A DNA stretch of 64,000 bases from Hydrogenophaga pseudoflava NBRC 102511 (GTDB lineage: Bacteria; Pseudomonadota; Gammaproteobacteria; Burkholderiales; Burkholderiaceae_C): positions 62,001 to 126,000 of the forward strand of contig NZ_BCWQ01000011.1 of NCBI RefSeq assembly GCF_001592285.1, in the 5' to 3' direction. A model generated the notes under the pieces. The model did not search any database. It saw nothing but the letters and a program-made list of their open reading frames with translations, and was not told the DNA's origin. This document shows positions 1 through 7,449 of this stretch, piece after piece. The position numbers and the translations under genes are program-made. Each line of letters opens with the position of its first letter. Position 1 is the first letter of the stretch.

Positions 1-518
1 GCAGCACGCGCAGGCTGTGGGCCGCCGCCACAAGATCGGTGCTCGCGCCGTGGCGCTCCGCGATCAGGGTCATCTCGGAGGCACCACCGATGGCGCCGGC
101 GAAATAGGTGGTGCTGCGCAGCTGTGCCGGGCTCAGATGCCCGAGCTGCTGTGCATGGACACGCCGCAGCCAGACCCCGAACCCCAGGCCCAGTGCCAGC
201 GCCCAGACGATGCCCAGGGCGATCGCCCACCAGAGCCCGACCACCAGCACCCCGACCGCGGGCGTGAAGTACAGGCCCAGCGCGGCGCCGATCACCCACT
301 GGCCGCCGTTGCGCAGCGGGATCCAGCTCGCCGTGGGCGCACCGAACACCGACACCAGCGCCGTCGCCAGCAGCGGTCCCAGCATCCAGGGAATGGGCGT
401 ATTCAGCCAGACGCACAGGCGCGCCGCCCCGAAGGCCAGCACCAGGGTCAGCAAGACACGAAGGACGAAGGGGGCGCCCCGGGTGGTCGGGGCCTCAGGA
501 TCGGGAACGGGCGACACG
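1..518 (-). CDS. AbrB family membrane protein, C-terminus cut by window edge
   Basis: Partial gene running off the left edge. The minus-strand frame reads a hydrophobic protein with the family-typical stretch GGASEMTLIAERHGA followed by DLVAAAHSLRVL, which I recognise from the AbrB/putative ammonia monooxygenase family (PF05145), integral membrane proteins of uncertain role. An upstream TGA at 573-575 limits the start. No ATG is available, so the start is GTG at 518 or TTG at 548 or 551; GTG is preferred because it leaves room for divergent promoters before chaN. The family name implies an enzyme but no catalytic evidence is visible. About 170 residues are present. Confidence 0.75.
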
Positions 519-574
519 GGCAGGGCACCGGTAAGGCGCCGACGCAACAACAGCAGGACGCGTAGTATCGGGTC

Positions 575-1402
575 ATGATCTGTCGCCCCGCTGTCATCGT
601 CCGCCGGTTCACCGTCGCCCTGATGGCGTTGGCGATTGGTGCCTGCAGTGCCATGCCCCTGGCCACGGCGGACCTCGAGGGCCTGCTGCCCACGCCGCTG
701 TTGCTGGTCGGGGAGCAGCACGACGCACCCGAACACCAGGCCCTGCAGCGCGACACCGTGCATCAGCTGGCCGCCCGCGGCGAACTGGGGGCGCTGGTGC
801 TGGAGATGGTCGATCAGGGCCGGGACACCCGCCATTTGCCGCCCGACGCAACCGAAGCCCAGGTGCGGGAGGCGCTGGACTGGACCGCCGAACGCAACAC
901 GGGCGCCTGGCCCTGGGCAGTGTACGGCCCGACCATCCTGTCGGCGGTGCGCGCCGGGGCGCCGGTGCTGGGCGGCAACCTGCCCCGCGCCGGGATGCGC
1001 ACGGCCATGGCCGATGCCTCCCTGGACGGCACGCTGCCTGCGCCGGCCCTGCAGCGGCAGCGCGAGGCGATCCGCGACGGCCACTGTCAGCTGCTGCCCG
1101 ACACCCAGATCGCACCGATGACGCGCATCCAGATCGCCCGCGACCGGGCCATGGCCCAGACTGCCGTGGACGCGCTCCAGCCGGGGCGCACCGTGCTGCT
1201 GATCGCGGGCAACGGCCACGTGCAGCGCGACCTGGGGGTGCCGCGCCACCTGCCCGCCGGGCAGCCGCACCGCGTGGTGATGGCGCTGACCGGCGACGTG
1301 GCCAGGCCGGTCGATCCGGCCGTGGCCGATCGCCAGTGGGGCACGCCACGGCGTCCCCCCAAGGACCATTGCGCCGAGATGCGGCAGCAGATGGGCCGCT
1401 GA
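575..1402 (+). CDS. ChaN family haem-binding lipoprotein
   Basis: 275 aa. The N-terminus is a lipoprotein signal (hydrophobic run ending LAIGAC, Cys about residue 24), so the mature protein should be anchored to a membrane. The body opens with LLLVGEQHDAPEHQ and ends with a GNGHVQRDLGVPRHL segment, both typical of the ChaN/Tiki-like fold (PF04187), members of which bind haem and are linked to iron uptake. It is divergent from the AbrB-type gene and convergent with the zinc-ribbon gene. No iron-regulation box was recognised upstream. The family is clear; the physiological ligand is inference. Confidence 0.8.
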   Translation: MICRPAVIVRRFTVALMALAIGACSAMPLATADLEGLLPTPLLLVGEQHDAPEHQALQRDTVHQLAARGELGALVLEMVDQGRDTRHLPPDATEAQVREALDWTAERNTGAWPWAVYGPTILSAVRAGAPVLGGNLPRAGMRTAMADASLDGTLPAPALQRQREAIRDGHCQLLPDTQIAPMTRIQIARDRAMAQTAVDALQPGRTVLLIAGNGHVQRDLGVPRHLPAGQPHRVVMALTGDVARPVDPAVADRQWGTPRRPPKDHCAEMRQQMGR

Positions 1403-1427
1403 GCCGGCCCGAGGCCCGGCGCTCAGC
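1398..1427. terminator. Hairpin spanning two convergent stop codons
   Basis: An inverted repeat with arms 1398-1407 (GCTGAGCCGG) and 1416-1427 (CCGGCGCTCAGC) covers the TGA of chaN and the complementary stop of the zinc-ribbon gene. It lies between converging genes and could end transcription both ways. There is no U-tract, so it is a weak or Rho-assisted candidate at best. Confidence 0.35.
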
Positions 1428-2490
1428 TTCCTTCGAGCGACATCAGGATGTAGAGCAGGATCAGCCCGGCGATCACCGCCAGCGCGATCTTGACCCAGCT
1501 CTTGGGGTACTCGCCCGCCACCTGCCCGGTGGCGCCGTTCACCACCACCTGGTAGTCCTTCGCGCCGTAGCGGTAACCCACCAGCCAGACCGGCAGCAGC
1601 ACGTGTTTGAAGGTCTGGCGGTCGAAGCTCGGTGCGACCTGCAGGTTGCGGTGGGTGTCGGTGCGGATGTCCTGCGCGCACATCCGCCGGATCGCCTCGA
1701 CCATGCGCTCGCGCCCGCGCTGGGCGGCGGCCACGAGGTCGAGCTGGTAGCGCTCCACCGTCCAGCCGCTGAGGTAGCCCGGGTCGTAGGGTTTGAGGCG
1801 CTCGGAGGCGGTGGGGAACGGTTCGACCGCCTCCACCAGCCGCGGGTGCACCCCGCGCGAGCCGCAGACCAGGGTGTCGTCGAAGAAGTGCCGCACCTGG
1901 CCGCTGACCGGGAACCAGCGGACCTGCCGTTCGCCCTTCTGATTCTGGTAGTACTCGCCGCCCTCGGCCGTGTAGCGCGCGCTGACCTCGGCGTCAAAGG
2001 TCCAGTACGGCAGGTAGACGCCCTTGACGGTGTCGGTGAGCGCCTTGCCGCCAAGGTTGTTGGGCGCCCAGAAGCGCGACTTGTACCAGCTGCGCAGCTT
2101 GTCGCGCGCGGCGGGCTCGCTGACGTCGAACGGCAGCAGGCTTTCGGGCCGGATGATGTCGCCGGTCTCCTCAAACGCCACCAGCGCCGTCGAGCCGCAG
2201 AAATCGCAGGCCTTGCCCTGCTGGGCGTTGGTGAAGGTGCTGATCGCCTGGCAGTGCTGGCAGCGCACGGGCCGGCGCTGGTCCTGCCAGCCGCGCGCGC
2301 TCTGCGGGATCGACTGCAGCGCCGCGACCAGGTCGTGCTCGACGATCTCGCCGTCGGTCTGGACCTCGTAAGGCGACTCGGTGCCGCAGTAGGCGCAGAT
2401 CAGCGCCTTCTTCGCCGGGTTCCACTGCGCCTCGCCGCCGCAGGCCGGACAGGCCAGCTTCTGGCGTGCGGTGACTTCGCTCAGCTGCAT
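1423..2490 (-). CDS. Double zinc-ribbon, C-terminally membrane-anchored protein
   Basis: 355 aa. Two zinc-ribbon-like knuckles are visible: Cys14/Cys17 with Cys32/Cys35, and Cys77/Cys80 with Cys95/Cys98. A middle region without recognised catalytic motifs follows, then one hydrophobic helix close to the C-terminus (VKIALAVIAGLILLYILM) that looks like a tail anchor. Similar proteins are often labelled primosomal N'-like or TFIIB-type zinc-ribbon proteins, but no helicase motifs are present here, so that label would be misleading. It sits 12 bp downstream of the SPFH gene on the same strand and is presumably co-transcribed, suggesting a membrane partner of the SPFH protein. Function unknown. 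Confidence 0.7.
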   Translation of the reverse strand: MQLSEVTARQKLACPACGGEAQWNPAKKALICAYCGTESPYEVQTDGEIVEHDLVAALQSIPQSARGWQDQRRPVRCQHCQAISTFTNAQQGKACDFCGSTALVAFEETGDIIRPESLLPFDVSEPAARDKLRSWYKSRFWAPNNLGGKALTDTVKGVYLPYWTFDAEVSARYTAEGGEYYQNQKGERQVRWFPVSGQVRHFFDDTLVCGSRGVHPRLVEAVEPFPTASERLKPYDPGYLSGWTVERYQLDLVAAAQRGRERMVEAIRRMCAQDIRTDTHRNLQVAPSFDRQTFKHVLLPVWLVGYRYGAKDYQVVVNGATGQVAGEYPKSWVKIALAVIAGLILLYILMSLEGS

Positions 2491-2502
2491 GGGCCTGTGG
2501 CG

Positions 2503-3585
2503 TCAACCCTTGAGAAAATCATCGAGCGCCGCCTGCGGCACGCGCCACTGGCTGCCGATCTTGCGGCCCTTGAGGTTGCCCGCCTCCAGCTCCTGCAGCA
2601 CGTCGGCCGGACTCACGCCCAGGGCCTCGGCCACCTGTTCGGGGGTCATCAGCGCGATGGGCGCCGACGCCGGGGCCGCGGCCGCCGCGGGGGCCTGGGG
2701 CACCAGACCCGGCTGCGAAGGCGCCTGGGCGGTCCCGCCGGCCATGCCCTGCATCATCGACTGGCCCATGGCCAGGCCGGCCGCCAGCTCTGCGCCGATG
2801 CCGGCGGTGCCCGCCTTGCCTTCGGCCAGGGCGTTGCCCATGTTGTATTTGATGTAGTCGTTGAGGTTGCCGATGGCGGTCATGGAGCCGCGCTTGTCGA
2901 TCGCCTGCTCCAGCTCGGGCGGCACCGACACGTTTTCCACCACGAAGGCGGTCATCTCGATGCCGTACTTCTCGCGCGTGGCGACGTTGATCGGCTCCAG
3001 CAGCGCCTCGCCCAACTCGCCGTAGCGCGTGGCCACGTCCAGCGCCGGCACCTTGGCCTTGGCCAGGGTCTCGCTGAACACGCTCACCAGGCGCGAGCGC
3101 ATCACGTCGTTGAACTCGTCCAGCCGGAAATGGTGGTCGGTGCCCGCGACTTCCTTGAGGAACTTGACCGGGTCGACGATCTTGAAGTCGTAGGTGCCGA
3201 AGGCGCGCATGCGCACCACGCCGAAGTCGGCGTCGCGCATCATCACCGGGTTGGAGGTGCCCCATTTGTTGCCGGTGAAGACGCGGGTGACGACGTAGTA
3301 GACATCGGCCTTGAACGGCGTCTGGAACTTGTACTTCCAGCCCAGCAGGTCCGAGAGGATGGGGATGTTCTCGGTCTTGAGCGTGTGGCGGCCCGGCCCC
3401 AGCGTGTCGGCGAACTGGCCGACGTAGACAAACTGCGCCACTTGGCTCTCGCGCACGATCAGCTGGGCCTCGTTCTTGATCTGCTTGTCGTCGTCCGGGA
3501 AGCGGTACGACAGCGTGTCGCGCGAGTCGTCGGTCCATTCGATGACATCGATGAACTGGCGGTTCAGGAAATCCATGATGGCCAT
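2503..3585 (-). CDS. SPFH/band-7 domain protein with C-terminal excisionase-like helix-turn-helix
   Basis: 360 aa. Residues about 1-250 match the YdjI-like SPFH group (old name virion core protein): FLNRQFIDVIEW, then MRMRAFGTYDFKI-like and NDVMRSRLVSVFSETL segments. There is no N-terminal membrane helix. A Gly/Met-rich linker (GMGQSMMQGMAGG-like) and an Ala/Pro stretch lead to a final 50 residues reading MTPEQVAEALGVSPADVLQ ... GRKIGSQWRVPQAALDDFL, typical of the MerR/excisionase HTH_17 fold. Related proteins usually end in a zinc ribbon or GYF-like domain; here the zinc ribbons are in the separate downstream gene. An AAGGAGG-type ribosome site precedes the ATG. Likely a membrane-scaffold or stress protein; the DNA-binding fold may serve protein contacts instead. 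Confidence 0.75.
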   Translation of the reverse strand: MAIMDFLNRQFIDVIEWTDDSRDTLSYRFPDDDKQIKNEAQLIVRESQVAQFVYVGQFADTLGPGRHTLKTENIPILSDLLGWKYKFQTPFKADVYYVVTRVFTGNKWGTSNPVMMRDADFGVVRMRAFGTYDFKIVDPVKFLKEVAGTDHHFRLDEFNDVMRSRLVSVFSETLAKAKVPALDVATRYGELGEALLEPINVATREKYGIEMTAFVVENVSVPPELEQAIDKRGSMTAIGNLNDYIKYNMGNALAEGKAGTAGIGAELAAGLAMGQSMMQGMAGGTAQAPSQPGLVPQAPAAAAAPASAPIALMTPEQVAEALGVSPADVLQELEAGNLKGRKIGSQWRVPQAALDDFLKG

Positions 3586-3621
3586 GCGGAGCCTCCTTGC
3601 GGCGGAAAGGGTGGACGGGTG

Positions 3622-4962
3622 TCAGGCGTGGCGCTTGATCGCGTCGGCCAGCACGTTGACCATCGTATCAATCTGCTCGCGCTCGACAATGTAGGGCGGC
3701 GCAAACACCAGGTTTTCGCCCGCATTGCGCACCAGCACCCCGCGGTGGTAGCAGTCCAGGAAGATGTCGTAGGCCCGCTTGCCCGGCAGGCCGGGGATGG
3801 ACGCCAGTTCGATGCCGACCGCCAGGCCCAGGCTGCGGATGCTGATGACGTTGGGCAGGCCCTTGATCGCGCTGTGGGCGGCGTCGCCCAGCACCGGACC
3901 CATTTCACCCGCGCGAGCGAACAGGTTTTCCTGCTGGAACAGCTCCAGCGTGGCAATGGCCGCGGCACAGGCCACCGGGTGGCCGGAGTAGGTGTAGCCG
4001 TGGAAGAACTCGATGGCGTGCTCCGGCGCGCTGCCGTGGGCACCCATCATGGCGTTGTAGATGCGGTCGCTGCAGACCACGCCGCCCATGGGGATCACGC
4101 CGTTGGTGACCGCCTTGGCGAAGTTCAGCATGTCGGGCTGCACGCCGTAGTAGTCGGAGGCAAACGGCGTGCCCAGGCGGCCGAAGCCGGTGATGACCTC
4201 GTCGAAGATCAGCAGGATGCCGTGCTTGTCGCAGATCTCCCGCAGGCGCTTGAGGTAGCCCTGCGGCGGGATGTACCAGCCCGCGCTGCCGGCCACCGGC
4301 TCGACGATAACCGCCGCCACGTTGCTCGGGTCGTGCAGCGGCAGGATGCGGTTCTCCAGCTCCAGCAGGATGTCCTCGTTCCACACCGGTTCCTGGTTGT
4401 GGATGTAGGCGTGGTTCACCGGGTCGTGGATGAAGCGCAGATGGTCCACGCGTGGCAGCAGCGCGGCGCCGTAGACCTTGCGGTTGGCCGGAATGCCGCC
4501 CACGCTCATGCCGCCGAAGTTGACGCCGTGGTAGCCGCGCTCGCGGCCGATGAAGAGGTTGCGGTGGCCTTCGCCGCGCGCGCGATGGTAGGCCAGCGCC
4601 ACCTTCAGGGACGTGTCGGCCGCTTCCGAGCCGGAGTTGCAGAACAGCACCTTGTTCAGGTCGCCGGGCGCCATGGCCGCGATCATCTCGGCGGCACGGA
4701 AGGCCTTGTCGTTGCTGACGCTGAAGGCGGTCGAGTAGTCCAGCGTGTCCAGCTGGGCCTTGATGGCCTCGTTGATGGCCTTGCGGTTGTGGCCCGCGCC
4801 CACGCACCACAGGCTGGAAATGCCGTCGATGATCTGGCGGCCGTCGTGCGTGGTGAAGTACATGCCGTCGGCGCCGACGAAGACGCGCGGGTCTTTCTGG
4901 AAAGCACGGTTGGGCGTGAAGGGCAACCACTGGTTGTCCATGCGGAAGTCGTTGTAGGCCAT
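3622..4962 (-). CDS. Class III omega-amino acid:pyruvate aminotransferase
   Basis: 446 aa, normal family length. PLP-dependent class III transaminase: substrate-binding GAGHNRKAINEA region, GSEAADTSLK, the cofactor Asp254 in IFDEVITGFGR, and the Schiff-base Lys283 in FAKAVTNG. Best match in memory is the beta-alanine/omega-amino acid--pyruvate aminotransferase group (EC 2.6.1.18 and relatives), which moves an amino group from a terminal amine to pyruvate. Start set at the ATG at 4962 because AGGAGA lies 7-12 bases before it and the protein begins like its family (MAYNDFRMDNQWLPFTPNR). An upstream extension of the open frame to 5091 overlaps the purU promoter region and is rejected. Substrate cannot be fixed from sequence. 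Confidence 0.88.
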   Translation of the reverse strand: MAYNDFRMDNQWLPFTPNRAFQKDPRVFVGADGMYFTTHDGRQIIDGISSLWCVGAGHNRKAINEAIKAQLDTLDYSTAFSVSNDKAFRAAEMIAAMAPGDLNKVLFCNSGSEAADTSLKVALAYHRARGEGHRNLFIGRERGYHGVNFGGMSVGGIPANRKVYGAALLPRVDHLRFIHDPVNHAYIHNQEPVWNEDILLELENRILPLHDPSNVAAVIVEPVAGSAGWYIPPQGYLKRLREICDKHGILLIFDEVITGFGRLGTPFASDYYGVQPDMLNFAKAVTNGVIPMGGVVCSDRIYNAMMGAHGSAPEHAIEFFHGYTYSGHPVACAAAIATLELFQQENLFARAGEMGPVLGDAAHSAIKGLPNVISIRSLGLAVGIELASIPGLPGKRAYDIFLDCYHRGVLVRNAGENLVFAPPYIVEREQIDTMVNVLADAIKRHA

Positions 4963-5102
4963 GGTCGGTCTCCTGGGCGGGCGCAGCGTGCGCAGACAAT
5001 GAAGTGGACGGATTCTGGCACCGGAAACATCGAATCGTGAGGTCCACTGACCTCGGACCACCCGGACCCACCCCCAGCCACCCTGCGACAATCCGCCCGA
5101 CC

Positions 5103-5951
5103 ATGATCCACACCTACGTTCTCACCCTCTCCTGCCAGGACCGTCCCGGCATCGTGCACGCCGTCTCCGGTTTCCTGCTGGAGCGTGGCGGCAACATCGA
5201 AGAAGCCGCCCAGTACAACGACCACGGCACCGGCCTGTTCTTCATGCGGGTCCAGTTCACTTGCGGCCAACTGACCCAGGACGACTTGCGCACCCACCTG
5301 AGCTTGTTTGCCGAACCGTTCGGCATGCAATGGGGACTGCACCCCCTGGCCGAGCCGATGAAGACTGTCATCTTCGTGAGCAAGGAAGGCCACTGCCTGA
5401 ACGACCTGCTGTTCCGCTGGAAGAGTGGCCTGTTGCGGCTGGACATCCGGGCCATCGTCAGCAACCACCGCGACTTCTACCAGCTGGCGGCCAGCTACAA
5501 CGTGCCGTTCCACCACATTCCGCTGACGGCCTCCACCAAGGCGCTGGCCGAGGCGAAGCAGCTGGAGGTGATCCGCAGCGAAGGCGCGGAGCTGGTGGTG
5601 CTGGCGCGCTACATGCAGATCCTGTCGGACAACCTGTGCCGCGAGCTCTCGGGCCAGGCGATCAACATCCACCACAGTTTCCTGCCCAGCTTCAAGGGCG
5701 CCAAGCCCTACTACCAGGCGCACGACCGCGGCGTGAAGCTGATCGGCGCCACCGCTCACTACGTGACGGCGGATCTGGACGAGGGCCCGATCATCGAGCA
5801 GGACGTGGCCCGCGTGGACCACACCGACACGGTGGAAGACCTCACCGCCCTGGGCCGCGACACCGAGAGCCAGGTGCTGGCGCGCGCGGTGAAGTGGCAC
5901 AGCGAGCACCGCGTGCTGCTCAACGGCCACAAGACCGTTGTCTTCAAATAA
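5103..5951 (+). CDS. purU: Formyltetrahydrofolate deformylase
   Basis: 282 aa. Hydrolyses 10-formyl-THF to formate and THF, balancing one-carbon pools. An N-terminal ACT domain (YVLTLSCQDRPGIVHAVSGF, residues about 4-80) precedes a formyltransferase-like domain with the catalytic cluster INIHHSFLPSFKGAKPY and the aspartate in ADLDEGPIIEQD. The start at 5103 fits the family N-terminus; the open frame extends upstream to 5004 without homology. The gene is divergent from the aminotransferase and 5 bp upstream of a GcvA-like LysR gene, so the two may share a transcript concerned with glycine and one-carbon metabolism (inference). Confidence 0.93.
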   Translation: MIHTYVLTLSCQDRPGIVHAVSGFLLERGGNIEEAAQYNDHGTGLFFMRVQFTCGQLTQDDLRTHLSLFAEPFGMQWGLHPLAEPMKTVIFVSKEGHCLNDLLFRWKSGLLRLDIRAIVSNHRDFYQLAASYNVPFHHIPLTASTKALAEAKQLEVIRSEGAELVVLARYMQILSDNLCRELSGQAINIHHSFLPSFKGAKPYYQAHDRGVKLIGATAHYVTADLDEGPIIEQDVARVDHTDTVEDLTALGRDTESQVLARAVKWHSEHRVLLNGHKTVVFK

Positions 5952-5956
5952 ACCAG

Positions 5957-6826
5957 ATGGCGATCAGGATTCCGCCCATCCAGTGTCTGCTGACGTTCGA
6001 AGCGCTGGCGCGCCTGCGCAGCGTGACGCAGACAGCGGAAGAGCTGTGCGTGACACCCAGCGCGGTGAGCCACCGCATCAAGCAGCTCGAACAGATCCTG
6101 GGCACCAAGCTGTTCGGGCGGGCGGATTTTTCGCTGACCACCGAGGGCAGCGAGTACCTGGCGCAGGTGCGCGAAGGCCTGGCCTCGCTGCAGAAGTTTC
6201 CCAGCAGCGCCGCCTCACCGGGCCGGCGCAAGCTGCGGCTGGCGGTCACGCCGACCTTTGCGCGCTCCATCCTGCTGCCGCGCCTCAAGCAGTTTTCCGA
6301 CGCCTACCCCGAGATCGATCTGACGCTCCAGGTCAGCATTCCGCTGCTGGACGTGGTGGCCGAGGACGCGGACCTGATGATCCGCTTCGGCACCGGGCGC
6401 TACGCCGACGTGGAACATGTCTGCCTGATGAAGGACGAGGTGACGCCACTGGCCTCGCCGACCTTCGTGCGCGAGCACGGCCCGTTCGAGACGCCGCAGG
6501 ATCTGGAGGGCGAACCGCTGCTGCGCAGCCCGCTGGAGCCCTGGCGCACCTGGTTCGCGGCGCACGACCTGGACTGGCCCGAGCCGGTGGACGGCTCGCA
6601 GTTCAACGACATCGGCCTGATGTGCGACGCCGCTGCAGCCGGCATGGGTGTGGCCCTGGTGCGCATGAAGCTGGCCGCGCCCTGGCTGGAGAACGGCACG
6701 CTGGTGCCGCTCTACCCGCGCCATGTGCCCAGCCCGCACGCGCACTACCTGTGCTGGCGGACCGGCACCATGGACCGCTGGGAGTGCGCCGCCTTCGCCG
6801 AGTGGCTGCGCAACTCCCTCAGCTGA
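5957..6826 (+). CDS. LysR family regulator, GcvA-like
   Basis: 289 aa. N-terminal winged helix (PIQCLLTFEALARLRSVTQTAEELCVTPSAVSHRIKQLEQ, residues about 6-46) and a LysR substrate-binding domain with RLAVTPTFARSILLPRL. The FEALARLRSVTQTAEELCVTPSAVS pattern resembles GcvA, the glycine-cleavage regulator, so a one-carbon or glycine signal is plausible given the 5 bp gap from purU. The ATG at 5957 directly follows the purU stop. It ends exactly where the convergent hsp20 gene ends: the two stop codons are adjacent with no base between them. Confidence 0.85.
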   Translation: MAIRIPPIQCLLTFEALARLRSVTQTAEELCVTPSAVSHRIKQLEQILGTKLFGRADFSLTTEGSEYLAQVREGLASLQKFPSSAASPGRRKLRLAVTPTFARSILLPRLKQFSDAYPEIDLTLQVSIPLLDVVAEDADLMIRFGTGRYADVEHVCLMKDEVTPLASPTFVREHGPFETPQDLEGEPLLRSPLEPWRTWFAAHDLDWPEPVDGSQFNDIGLMCDAAAAGMGVALVRMKLAAPWLENGTLVPLYPRHVPSPHAHYLCWRTGTMDRWECAAFAEWLRNSLS

Positions 6827-7255
6827 TCATTCGACGTTCAGCCGCTGGCCCGCGAGCGCCAGCTTCTTCGGCAGCGTGAGCGTCAGCACGCCGTTTTCGT
6901 ACTTCGCCTTCGACTTCTCGTTGTCGATGTCGGTGGCCAGCTGGAAACTGCGGGCCACGGCGCCATAGTAGCGCTCGGTGCGCAGCACCTTCTCGTCCTG
7001 GGTCTGGCTGTCCTGCTGCTTGATCTCGGCGCGCAGCGTCACCACGCTGCCTTCGACGGTCACGTGGATGTCTTCCTTGGCCACGCCAGGCACCTCGGCG
7101 ACCACGGTGTAGGCCGACGGCGTTTCCTTCACGTCGATCTTGATCTGCGAGGGCGAGGGCAACGAGTCTCCGTGCAGCGGACGGACATAAAAACCGGGGG
7201 CGACGTCCTTGAAGAAGTCGTCGAACAGGCCGGTGCGTGCGATCAGATGGTTCAT
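6827..7255 (-). CDS. Small heat-shock protein Hsp20/alpha-crystallin family
   Basis: 142 aa holdase chaperone. The alpha-crystallin domain spans about residues 38-140: IKIDVKETPSAYTVVAEVPGVAKEDIHVTVEG, then YENGVLTLTLPKK, the conserved GVLTLTLPK signature. The start is the ATG at 7255, preceded by AGGAG; the open frame upstream to 7378 has no homology and includes the promoter region. A CTTGAAA at 7342-7348 (minus strand) could be the -35 of a heat-shock sigma-32 promoter, but the -10 is poor. A TTGAC-N4-GTCAA palindrome lies about 100 bp upstream. Confidence 0.9.
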   Translation of the reverse strand: MNHLIARTGLFDDFFKDVAPGFYVRPLHGDSLPSPSQIKIDVKETPSAYTVVAEVPGVAKEDIHVTVEGSVVTLRAEIKQQDSQTQDEKVLRTERYYGAVARSFQLATDIDNEKSKAKYENGVLTLTLPKKLALAGQRLNVE

Positions 7256-7357
7256 GGCGTTCACTCCTGAAGGTGGTGGTGCATTCGGGGGACCGGTCAT
7301 CGCCGCTCCCGTGCCAGACAGATAGATTCCCATCCTGCGCTTTTCAAGACCCCGGCA

Positions 7358-7373
7358 TTTGACGCGGGTCAAA
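7358..7373. promoter_or_regulatory. FNR/Anr/CRP-type palindrome between hsp20 and glcD-like gene
   Basis: The perfect inverted repeat TTTGACGCGGGTCAAA has the half-sites and 4-base spacing of FNR-family boxes (TTGAT-N4-ATCAA), with C/G at the inner position. It lies 103 bp before the hsp20 ATG and 77 bp before the flavoprotein ATG, so it could act on either divergent gene. The nar genes in the window show that oxygen/nitrate regulation is expected. The binding protein is inference. Confidence 0.45.
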
Positions 7374-7449
7374 ACCACTCAAGTCCTCTCACATCGGGCT
7401 GCAAGTTTCTTCAATGCACAAGCGGCCAGCCAGCCGTACACTGCCGCGC

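Noticed and set aside
575-756. Minus-strand frame overlapping the chaN start
   Set aside because: It reads Cys/Arg-rich sequence with no family, and the AbrB-type protein uses another frame.
1336-5040. A 1234-codon plus-strand frame over the zinc-ribbon, SPFH and aminotransferase genes
   Set aside because: It is the complement of three recognisable proteins and has no domain of its own.
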